The translations under genes were made by a program, and so were the position numbers. This document shows, piece after piece, positions 45,901 through 57,900 of a stretch of 64,000 nt of DNA (within the stretch, counting starts at the first letter, position 1; each line of letters starts with the position of its first letter). Source of the DNA: Glandiceps talaboti. Lineage: Eukaryota > Hemichordata > Enteropneusta > Spengelidae. The stretch lies in the NCBI RefSeq assembly GCF_964340395.1, contig NC_135558.1:22443564-22507563 (forward strand), read 5' to 3'. A model generated the notes under the pieces. It was not told the DNA's origin. It did not search any database and saw only the letters and a program-made list of their open reading frames with translations.

Positions 45901-48900
45901 CCACTATAGGTCCATGCCAGGTGTACATGTAGTTAATGTAAAGTGCTCTGAGCAATGGACTTGTACCGCTATAGGTCCATGCCAGGTGTACATGTAGTTA
46001 ATGTAAAGTGCTCTGAGCAATGGACTTTTGTACCACTATAGGTCCATGCCAGGTGTACATGTAGTTAATGTAAAGTGCTCTGAGCAGTGGACTTTTGTAC
46101 CACTATAGGTCCATGCCAGGTGTACATGTAGTTAATGTAAAGTGCTCTGAGCAATGGACTTGTACCGCTATAGGTCCATGCCAGGTGTACATGTAGTTAA
46201 TGTAAAGTGCTCTGAGCAATGGACTTTTGTACCACTATAGGTCCATGCCAGGTGTACATGTAGTTAATGTAAAGTGCTCTGAGCAATGGACTTTTGTACC
46301 ACTATAGGTCCATGCCAGGTGTACATGTAGTTAATGTAAAGTGCTCTGAGCAATGGACTTGTACCACTATAGGTCCATGCCAGGTGTACATGTAGTTAAT
46401 GTAAAGTGCTCTGAGCAATGGACTTGTACCACTATAGGTCCATGCCAGGTGTACATGTAGTTAATGTAAAGTGCTCTGAGCAGTGGACTTGTACCGCTAT
46501 AGGTCCATGCCAGGTGTACATGTAGTTAATGTAAAGTGCTCTGAGCAGTGGACTTGTACCGCTATAGGTCCATGCCAGGTGTACATGTAGTTAATGTAAA
46601 GTGCTCTGAGCAGTGGACTTTTGTACCACTATAGGTCCATGCCAGGTGTACATGTAGTTAATGTAAAGTGCTCTGAGCAATGGACTTTTGTACCACTATA
46701 GGTCCATGCCAGGTGTACATGTAGTTAATGTAAAGTGCTCTGAGCAATGGACTTGTACCACTATAGGTCCATGCCAGGTGTACATGTAGTTAATGTAAAG
46801 TGCTCTGAGCAATGGACTTGTACCACTATAGGTCCATGCCAGGTGTACATGTAGTTAATGTAAAGTGCTCTGAGCAATGGACTTTTGTACCACTATAGGT
46901 CCATGCCAGGTGTACATGTAGTTAATGTAAAGTGCTCTGAGCAGTGGACTTGTACCGCTATAGGTCCATGCCAGGTGTACATGTAGTTAATGTAAAGTGC
47001 TCTGAGCAATGGACTTTTGTACCACTATAGGTCCATGCCAGGTGTACATGTAGTTAATGTAAAGTGCTCTGAGCAGTGGACTTGTACCGCTATAGGTCCA
47101 TGCCAGGTGTACATGTAGTTAATGTAAAGTGCTCTGAGCAGTGGACTTTTGTACCACTATAGGTCCATGCCAGGTGTACATGTAGTTAATGTAAAGTGCT
47201 CTGAGCAGTGGACTTTTGTACCACTATAGGTCCATGCCAGGTGTACATGTAGTTAATGTAAAGTGCTCTGAGCAATGGACTTGTACCACTATAGGTCCAT
47301 GCCAGGTGTACATGTAGTTAATGTAAAGTGCTCTGAGCAGTGGACTTTTGTACCACTATAGGTCCATGCCAGGTGTACATGTAGTTAATGTAAAGTGCTC
47401 TGAGCAGTGGACTTTTGTACCACTATAGGTCCATGCCAGGTGTACATGTAGTTAATGTAAAGTGCTCTGAGCAATGATATCAGTTCAAAATGATAAGTTT
47501 TGGTATCCATAGTAACAATATGTGTTTGACATATAATGAAAGATATGTTGTTCATGTTTTCAAGAATCAAATTGGACTGTAAAATAAAGCTACTTTGGAA
47601 TGGTAATTTGAAAGAATTTTGACATCGTAATCATGCAAATTTGTCATACTGGTTAATAGTTTGAAATGGCTGGTTGTAACTGTCACAGCTAATGTCATGT
47701 TTTCATCATATCTGAAATATGTGTTGAGATCTGTACAGCTTGTTGATGTATTATTCAAAATGTTGAAGTAGTTGTATTAATACAAGGATTAATATAAAAC
47801 TAAATATTATGACCTGTTAACTGTACCATTGCAGCTTATTATAAGAATAGTGTGATTAGTTTAACAATAGTTTGTATCAAAGTGATTCAAATATGATTGG
47901 GAGAGTATCCAACTGTAGTACTTTTATTCTATTGGTAATTAACAACTTAATATACCTTATTTTGTCAGATTTCCCAGAGAATTTTCTATCCTTGTGAAGC
48001 TACAATACAGCCAGGCAGAGACTACAAATTTAGCAACTATTATTGACAGGGAAAATCAAGTCTATCTAAGTGTCCATGTTGGACACAGAATGTTTCAGTT
48101 ACAAATCCAATTTGATGGCCTCAATACCTATCAGTAAGTACTAGACATTTTCATTTTTTTTTCATTTTCACATATTATTCATATTTTACTGTGTGAATAG
48201 TTATGTTACAGTTGCTCATTTATCTGCTCATGATAGATTGCTCCCCACAGTTGTCATTTCTGATTGGCCAATATCCTTAAACCCCATTAATGGGTACCTG
48301 GTAGGATGTGATTGTTATATGAAGGTTTACACAGCTGTATAAATGGGTACCTGGTAGGAAGGGATTGTGTTGTGAAGGTTTGCCCAGCTGTATAAATGGG
48401 TACCTGGTAGAAAGTGATTGTTTGTGAAGGTTTACCCAGCTGTATAAATGGGTACCTGGTAGGAAGGGATTGTTTGTGAAGGTTTACCCAGCTGTATGAA
48501 TGGGTACCTGGTAGGATGTGATTGTTTTGTGAAGGTTTACCCAGCTGTATAAATGGGTACCAGGTAGGATGTGATTGTTGTTTGACTTTAGCAGTCTGAT
48601 ATTGATAGTGGACATTCTCAGTACTGTATATATTTCTGTTATGGCTATAAATGCCCCAGTCTATCTAGTTTTATTAATTGATGATGTACCCTGTATAAAT
48701 GGGTACCTGGTAGGATGTAATTGTTTATGTAACTGGTTGAATCCTGTATCCTGTAAAATGAAGTATAACAGATAGTACATTCTATGCTATAAAGGCTATT
48801 TATGGTTTTAAACACTTTGAGAAGATTAATTGTAAAGTGTTCCAGACTTATGTTACATATACATTTATCAACCAGAGTGAGGATAAACAGTAAACAACAT

Positions 48901-51900
48901 GTCAGAATTGAGGGGATGGGGGTTACTCTCATGTACTTTATTAATATAACAGCTGTTTTTAAAACTTGACAACATATACTTCCGTTAGTTCTGATGTGTG
49001 TGTTTTGTGACTAACTTTAATGGTTGGTATTTCGAAATGACTTGACAGTGTTTTCATTTGTACGTGTTCTTTTAAACTGACATTCAAAGTTTACAAACTG
49101 ATATGGTATTGGTCTGTATTAAACATAACATTAACATTCATTACATGCCATGCTATCAGCTACAGCCTGATAGAGCTGAATAACATATTTGACTACATCT
49201 TGCAGTGTTAGACTTAGTATTTCAGGATAAATGGACAAACCATCCAGTTTGATGTTTTTCAAATCATATCAAAGTTCATGACCTGATATCCTGGTATCTG
49301 CTGATAAATTGACAGTATTTCCACACATGTTGACATCAAAATTCATGAACCCATGTGGTATTTTTAAAACATCCTTCCTGATCACATGTACAGTGGAACT
49401 GGAAGTGATAAACTGCTTCCCATGGTTGTTATTATAATCTCTTAAAGTTTAGAAATGTTTTGATAGTAAGTTGGATAGTCATCATTAGTATTCATTAAAC
49501 ACCTAAAGTTTCCTTAGTAGGCACTCATCAATGACTAGATGTTTCCTGTAAGGTTTACAGATAGGATATGTACAACAAGAATAGGAAAGAGATGTTATGA
49601 TCAATGTAAGTTCCATATTTGTCTCATTATGAATTCATGACCAAATGTTTCATAGCCATAAATGCGTTGATGAGACCTATTTCCCAAGAAGTTTCTTTTT
49701 ATCAATTCCATATGTTTATTTCTCAAATTACAACTAAACATCCCATATTTGATTTACAAATGTGGAGATAACAGCTCCTAAAAATGATGGGCTATTCCGG
49801 AAACATCAGCTTTTCATTATACTTATAGAAGATAGACATTCTATATATTGCCATGTACATACTATATTGAATGTTTCTTGTTCAAATGAACATGATGACA
49901 ATAAATTCCTAATGTAATGTTAATATTTAGATAATATTCGACAGTTTTCTGAGGAAAATGTGAGTGAGCAAAGGAGGTCTTGTCACTATGAGATGATAGA
50001 CAAGGAGTGGCAAACCCTAAGGCCATGCATATTTGAAATGAAAATTGGGAAAAATATTATGGCGATTTGGAACATTTTGACTCATATTTTGAACACTGCA
50101 AAACCAGTGATATAGACACGGGTTGTTGTAATGTAGAATGACCAGGGTATATTGTATATACTAGTAACCCATATTTTCTGTTCAAAGACAATAACTTGGC
50201 TTGAGTTTGGTATAATGAGATTTAGAGAGAATATGAATATATAGAATATGAATATGATTTTGTCATAGTAATAAGTATGTATACGAAGTGATTTTGGATA
50301 AACTGAGTAAAAGCAAGTATGATCACCTCCAGTCTGTGTATGCTACTGTTTAGTTTCCCCATTTATTGTCAAAACATCACCTTGATGTATTGATAATTTG
50401 TTTACTTAATGTTTACCCAGTTTATTTACATTATTTCCTGCACTTCCATGTGCAAAACAAACTTTTTTAAATGTACACATTTTTGTTGTTGCAATTAATG
50501 AATTTGCACATAAAATAAAATGACTTGGTCTTTTAATTAGAAAACATGTTACAAGGGTACAAGCTGAGTTTAAATGTGTTGAGGTATCAGTTTTTTGCTG
50601 CATATTGTAAAGGTACTCACATTATTTATTCTACTTACTGAAGCACACTTAATCACCACTTGCAGTTGACTGAACTCAAACCTGATATTAAGATACAACT
50701 CATAAACACTGATGACGTCATTTATTATATGTATTAAAATACTTTCAGGAAGTCCTGCTATGCAATCAACTGGTCCAAAAACACCAGAAGACAATATTAA
50801 TGTCATAAAAGGAATGCATTGACATTAACATTATACTGGAATGTGATTTTATTTTTAAGTGTTTTCATAGAGATATACTGAAATAATGTGCAATAAAAAT
50901 AGGGTGTCCCCAAATTAGGTGAAAAGTTAGGATAACTGAAAGTCGATGCACTTTTGGAAAAATCACAAATTTTTTTTATTCAATTGTGTTGTGCAGACAT
51001 AACCAGTAATTAATTATCCTACACAACCTATTTTTTCATTCAATGTCAAGGAATTTTTCTTTTGTGTGTTTTATGAATTTTTGACATCATACCAGTAACC
51101 TTATTTCCCTTAGCAGTTTATACATGTTTTTTCTTTCTCATTTTAATCGTACATTTACTTATTTATAGGTAATGTAATCACATATCTGTAAAACTACGCC
51201 AAAATTCATAGCAAACAAATTATTTGCTTCCAAATGAAAAAAATATTGTACTCATTTTCTTGTTCATATTGATATATATTATGGTTTATATTATTAACTT
51301 ACGATTGAAAGAAAAAAAAGACAGGGTACCCATACCATATTAACTTTTTTTACGGCTATATTTCTTAAGTGAGGTGTGCCAGAGAAAGATTTTCCCCATG
51401 ATGCATTGCATCAGTGCAACCTTTTGACACTGTGCATTCCCAGTGAATAACATTATTTTATTTCTAACACCACATGATTTTTTAACATGAAGTCTATTCA
51501 GAATTGTTAATGACAGCAAGATATCTTCAATTTTCTGTTTTTGGTCATTTTTTGTGAAAAAAAATTCAAAGCAAAAATAAATGACAGCTTCAAACTAGAG
51601 CAGTTTTAATCCTGATATCTAAAAATTCCTAATCATATGCCATCATACATTGAATCAATACAAAATAATTCCAACCTACAATTACTGATATTTCAGTCCC
51701 AAAACTTGTTATTGTCCATACACTGATACCAAGCTCAATACACTGTGATCGGTGTATCACTCACCTTAACTAGTCAGAAAAAATAGGTAAACCCACTGTG
51801 TCATAAATTGATTTATAAATCCATACAAACACTACGTCGACTAAAGCAGCCCCTTTACAGACCATTTTCCTTCAAATGTAGTCAAAAACAATTATAGTGA

Positions 51901-54900
51901 ATGCCAGACAGTCAAAGATATGCAAACCACTGTTGTATGTGTATGCATACAGCCCACAAGTGAGCGACTGTATATTCACTACACTAGATTAGAACACTGT
52001 GCTCTTTTAGCTGCGCAGTGACTACGTACAGTAAAAAGACCAGCTTTTGCCACTTTATCTAAAAATCCGTCAACTGTGATGTGTATGCCATTGGCTGCTA
52101 GTTTACATGTATCTATTAGTGTCCACTGCATAGAGTTTACCACCCATCGGTCTACTGGAAACTGATATCCTTTGTACATCCTTCATTGATCAGAAAGGTA
52201 AATTTATTTTGACATCAATTTGTACCAAAACAACATGTGTAGACACCAGAGACTATCAAATCATGTAACCTTTTACAATTTGAACAGCTGCCTTTGTGAA
52301 GTACATACCAACTCAGTTAGAATATAATGTATTGATGTTATCTATCAAGTAACCAGTATTTGTAAGTATAGTACTAGGATCAAAAGTCTCCTTAATTAAA
52401 ATTCTTCTACAAAATGTGTTATAAAATGGCAACTGTTCCATTAGACAGATACAGATCATAAACATTTAGTAAAACCACCAAAAAAGACATTTCAAATAAA
52501 AAATTCTGTAACAAGAGGTGAGTCTTAGATGATCATGAGCACATTGACCAGTTACAAGAGAATGATACACTGTTTCAATATACAGTAACATACACACAGA
52601 AAAATCTAAAGAATTGTATGCTCCAAAAAGACACACTGTGTGCATCTAAAATGTAGAATACATTGCAAGGACATGGTTTAATTGCGGGGAATTATGTAAT
52701 AGCTTATTCATTCAATTCCACTGGGCTCATTATCAGTTACTGGTTACAATGGTTGCACTACTTGGTGGTAAAGAGATATGATTTGATATGACTGGTAGCA
52801 TATCAATTAAGACTACCATGGGGATAGTAGTGATCTTGTAATAGCCAACTTAGATTCAAACTGAGTACATACGCAAGGGATTATGGGATTATTAACCAAC
52901 TTAGATTCAAACTGAGTACATACGCAAGGGATTATGGGATTATTTGCCAACTTAGATTCAAACTGAGTACATACGCAAGGGATTATGGGATTATTTGCCA
53001 ACTTAGATTCAAACTGAGTACATACACAAGGGATTATGGGATTATTAGCCAACTTAGATTCAAACTGAGTACATACGCAAGGGACTATGGGATTATTAGC
53101 CAACTTAGATTCAAACTGAGTACATACGCAAGGGATTATGGGATTATTTGCCAACTTAGATTCAAACTGAGTACATACGCAAGGGACTATGGGATTATTA
53201 GCCAACTTAGATTCAAACTGAGTACATACGCAAGGGATTATGGGATTATTTGCCAACTTAGATTCAAACTGAGTACATACGCAAGGGATTATGGGATTAT
53301 TTGCCAACTTAGATTCAAACTGAGTACATACGCAAGGGATATGGGATTATTAGTCAACTTAGATTCAAACTGAGTACATACGCAAGGGATTATGGGATTA
53401 TTAGCCAACTTAGATTCAAACTGAGTACATACGCAAGGGATTATGGGATTATTAGCCAACTTAAATTCAAACTGAGTACATACGCAAGGGATTATGGGAT
53501 TATTAGCCAACTTAGATTCAAACTGAGTACATACGCAAGGGATTATGGGATTATTAGCCAACTTAGATTCAAACTGAGTACATACGCAAGGGATATGGGA
53601 TTATTAGCCAACTTAGATTCAAACTGAGTACATACGCAAGGGTTTATGGGATTATTAGCCAACTTAGATTCAAACTGAGTACATACGCAAGGGATTATGG
53701 GATTATTAGCCAACTTAAATTCAAACTGAGTACATACGCAAGGGATTATGGGATTATTAGCCAACTTAGATTCAAACTGAGTACATACGCAAGGGATTAT
53801 GGGATTATTAGCCAACTTAGATTCAAACTGAGTACATACGCAAGGGATATGGGATTATTAGCCAACTTAGATTCAAACTGAGTACATACGCAAGGGTTTA
53901 TGGGATTATTAGCCAACTTAGATTCAAACTGAGTACATACGCAAGGGATTATGGGATTATTAGCCAACTTAAATTCAAACTGAGTACATACGCAAGGGAT
54001 TATGGGATTATTAGCCAACTTAGATTCAAACTGAGTACATACGCAAGGGATTATGGGATTATTTGCCAACTTAGATTCAAACTGAGTACATACGCAAGGG
54101 ATTATGGGATTATTTGCCAACTTAGATTCAAACTGAGTACATACGCAAGGGATTATGGGATTATTTGCCAACTTAGATTCAAACTGAGTACATACGCAAG
54201 GGATTATGGGATTATTTGCCAACTTAGATTCAAACTGAGTACATACGCAAGGGATTATGGGATTATTTGCCAACTTAGATTCAAACTGAGTACATACGCA
54301 AGGGACTATGGGATTATTAGCCAACTTAGATTCAAACTGAGTACATACGCAAGGGATTATGGGATTATTTGCCAACTTAGATTCAAACTGAGTACATACG
54401 CAAGGGATTATGGGATTATTAGCCAACTTAGATTCAAACTGAGTACATACGCAAGGGATTATGGGATTATTTGCCAACTTAGATTCAAACTGAGTACATA
54501 CGCAAGGGATTATGGGATTATTTGCCAACTTAGACACAAACTGAGTACATACGCAAGGGACTATGGGATTATTTGCCAACTTAGATTCAAACTGAGTACA
54601 TACGCAAGGGATTATGGGATTATTTGCCAACTTAGATTCAAACTGAGTACATACGCAAGGGATTATGGGATTATTTGCCAACTTAGATTCAAACTGAGTA
54701 CATACGCAAGGGACTATGGGATTATTAGCCAACTTAGATTCAAACTGAGTACATACGCAAGGGATTATGGGATTATTTGCCAACTTAGATTCAAACTGAG
54801 TACATACGCAAGGGACTATGGGATTATTAGCCAACTTAGATTCAAACTGAGTACATACGCAAGGGACTATGGGATTATTAGCCAACTTAGATTCAAACTG

Positions 54901-57900
54901 AGTACATACGCAAGGGACTATGGGATTTATACAAACTGAGTACATGTATGTATGCATGGGACTGTGGGATTATTTGTGATGATAGCACCTTAAATCTGGG
55001 GTGATAAGAAGGGTAGCCTAAGCCAACAAGAGTTTGAATAACCAAGACTTGATTATTTGTCAGTGATTACAAACAATTTGATAATTGTTTAAAACAGCAA
55101 ATGATATCACATTTCACATAATGCACCATTCAATATGGCAGATTAGTAAGTTCCCTTACATGTGATCAACTTATTTGTACTGATCTTTGACTTATAATCA
55201 AGATGATGAAATTACAATTTATATATCAGTCTACTTGTTAGTGAATATGACAGGCCCATATGTTTGACGTGGTCTGTTATCAAGGTTAAAACAAGTATGA
55301 ACTGTACACTCTAGGAGTTAGATCAAATTGTGTGACTTCTAATTTTGTTATTGTTGATAGGTTTGTACATCCTAACATTGGAGATGGTCAATGGCATTTC
55401 TACGCTCTTGGAGTTAGTAAAGACTATGTGACTTTATTTATTGATTGTGTTGGAGTTCAGTCTATACGTTTACAAAGTTTCCAGCCACCAAATATTTCAG
55501 TCGACAGCAAGCTACTTATAGGCGGACATGTGCATTCATGGGATACTAAGTTTCAGGTAAGGAAATAATTGTCAGTAAATTTATGAAATTCTTGCTCTGT
55601 CTGAAGGCAAAATCTTGCCATTTTATGTGGTAACTTGCCACTTTGACAAATGTAGACTTGAACATATCATAACACAGTGTACCCAAAGGGCAAATATTAT
55701 ACACGTGTTGACTGATTGTGAGGGCAACATCATATGACTGTTTCCTCGCGGGACTGTGAATCACCCCAAGGGCAAAGCCTCGAGGGAAACAGTCTGTGTT
55801 GAGGTGACCCACAGGCCCAAGGAAACTGACATTATGTTGCATGAGCATGATTAGTCAACATATGTTTTGTAACACGTACACCACATCACTTACTGCATTG
55901 TATGTTGTGACTCAGTAAATGTATAACATGGTATATGTACATAGTAGGGTTTCCATTTGACAACAGTAAAGGTAGTTCAAAAAACAACACAGGAATCTGC
56001 AAAAGTTTATTCCTTTTAATAATTATCAACTTAGTTCATTCCAAATCCGTTCTGACACAAGGATGGCAAAGTTTGTCTTCAGAAAATTACAAAAGCCATG
56101 AAGTTACTGGCTAGCATCTACTTCGCCAGCACAAACTGATGCCATTTTTGTCTGTTGCTGACTGGTAAACATCAAACCACATGACCATGCATTGACAAAT
56201 CACAACATAACACCAGATTTAAACTGAATGCCTTCCCATTACAATTCTGCTGATGCTAAAAGTAACACCTTTTAGCACCTTCTTACACCTGTACCCATAT
56301 GGTGAATAACGCCACCAACCTACGCTTTGGGGCTATGTGTAAATAAAACTTGTTTGTCTAAACTAAGCATCTTGCTGGAACTCATTGACACCTCTCAATC
56401 CGATAATGGTCAGTAGTTGTACCTCAGATCACAGACAAGAAACTGTGTTCCTTGTCTGTGCTCAGATGTTGTACCATGGCTCACAGTCCTGCTTGCAGAC
56501 GGTGCACATGTTTCGCTCAACACCGTGCTACGAAAAGTAACCGTCCTATAGCGAGTGCGAAAACAAAATACTTTCGTACCAATGACAAAATAATTACATA
56601 TAATTTTTTTTTATAAAGGCTTAAAGCTATCAAATATTAGCAATCGGTCGAATATGTACTCATTTTACATCTTTTTCACGATAGTAGTCGCTGGTACGAT
56701 CACAAAAAGTGTCGAAATCGGAACTTTTCCAGTTCCGACTGATTTCAAAGTCCCGCCTTACAAACTCCGCCACATTTGATCGGGCGTCCACTTGGGCATA
56801 AATTACGATTGAACTTGTGATTTCGGGATTTCTGGTCCCCCGGACTGGGACTAGTACTTTTGTAGCCAAGGCGAGGTAAAATTACTAAATAGTCGATTTA
56901 TTGCTGATATTTGAACACAGATGCGTTAAATCTTTAGTTACTAGCATTTCAGGTAAGCCCAGGTTTCACAACTGTCTCTTTGTAGGCGACTTACTCCGTA
57001 TGCAAGCAGGGCGACATGGACCCTCAGACCACTAGTGGTCAACCGGTCTGAGATGGATCATAGACCCTACGAAATGGATGTAGCCTAGTAGATTGAAATG
57101 TCTGTATTTGTGAACAGTAAGGAATGTCTCTCAGATAGACTGTGTCCATGACTGTACAATGTTGTGTCAATCAAGGCCTCTTCGCAGGTTTGTGAAAATG
57201 ATGCTGGGGACTAATCTCCATTTCAAAAAGGGAAGTTTTTCTAACTGAAAAGGGTGTTTGTCCTGAATGTTCGATAACTTGCATTTCCGTCATTTTCTCG
57301 TCTCTGTTAATTTTAGCAACGAAGGGATATGATATTCTATAGAACTCCTTTTGTTTTATCAATTACAAACAATAGCATGTGAAGGGCGATATAATGTTGC
57401 CTTGTCAGAGAAACGGGAAGTACACTAGCTGTTTTCACTTCACTGCTCACACTTACATTGAAGAGCTATGTAGTCAGTAATCTTGGCTAGTCTATTCTAT
57501 TGTCAAACAGAATTTTCCCTCAAATTCAACATCACTGTCAGAATATATTCGAGAAAGGTTTACAACGTTTAAACTTTATTCATCCTGGATTCAATAGCAA
57601 GTGTACATTCTTTGATCACGGATTTGCGAGTGCAAAACATTATGAAAGCACGGGACTGCAATTTTGTGTTCCTTGTCTGTGTAACCTCAGACCACTGAAA
57701 ATATTCATTAGTGGTCTGAGTCTGAGTTGGAACACATCTCCGTTTATAGTGCTAGTTGTGTGTATTCACTAAGCCGTTTCAATATAATAATCATATGGAC
57801 GTTTTATTTTCAACATCACGCAAACCATTGGCCTCTTTTCATGGTAGCGATTAGTCTATCTGCTAGACCTCGGATGTTCTTCCGATACAATACGACACAC

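Larger units (their letters stand above)
48134..55360 (+). other. TSPN gene intron 2
   Basis: 7.2 kb. It holds the SINE-like 53-bp array (48286-48722), dispersed repeats B and C, and the 51-bp array (52842-54933). The stretches 48723-49950, 50151-51600, 51800-52841 and 54934-55360 show nothing recognisable beyond AT-rich sequence. Confidence 0.85.

Noticed and set aside
52813-54957. NNPIIPCVCTQFESKLA repeat frames
   Set aside because: A 51-bp array. Frames break at each one-base-shorter unit, which selection on a protein would not tolerate.
56660-56869. Minus-strand frame in a CpG-bearing part of intron 3
   Set aside because: The open stretch begins with TTG (no ATG), has no recognisable domain and no clear splice sites. 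The region also contains transposable-element debris.
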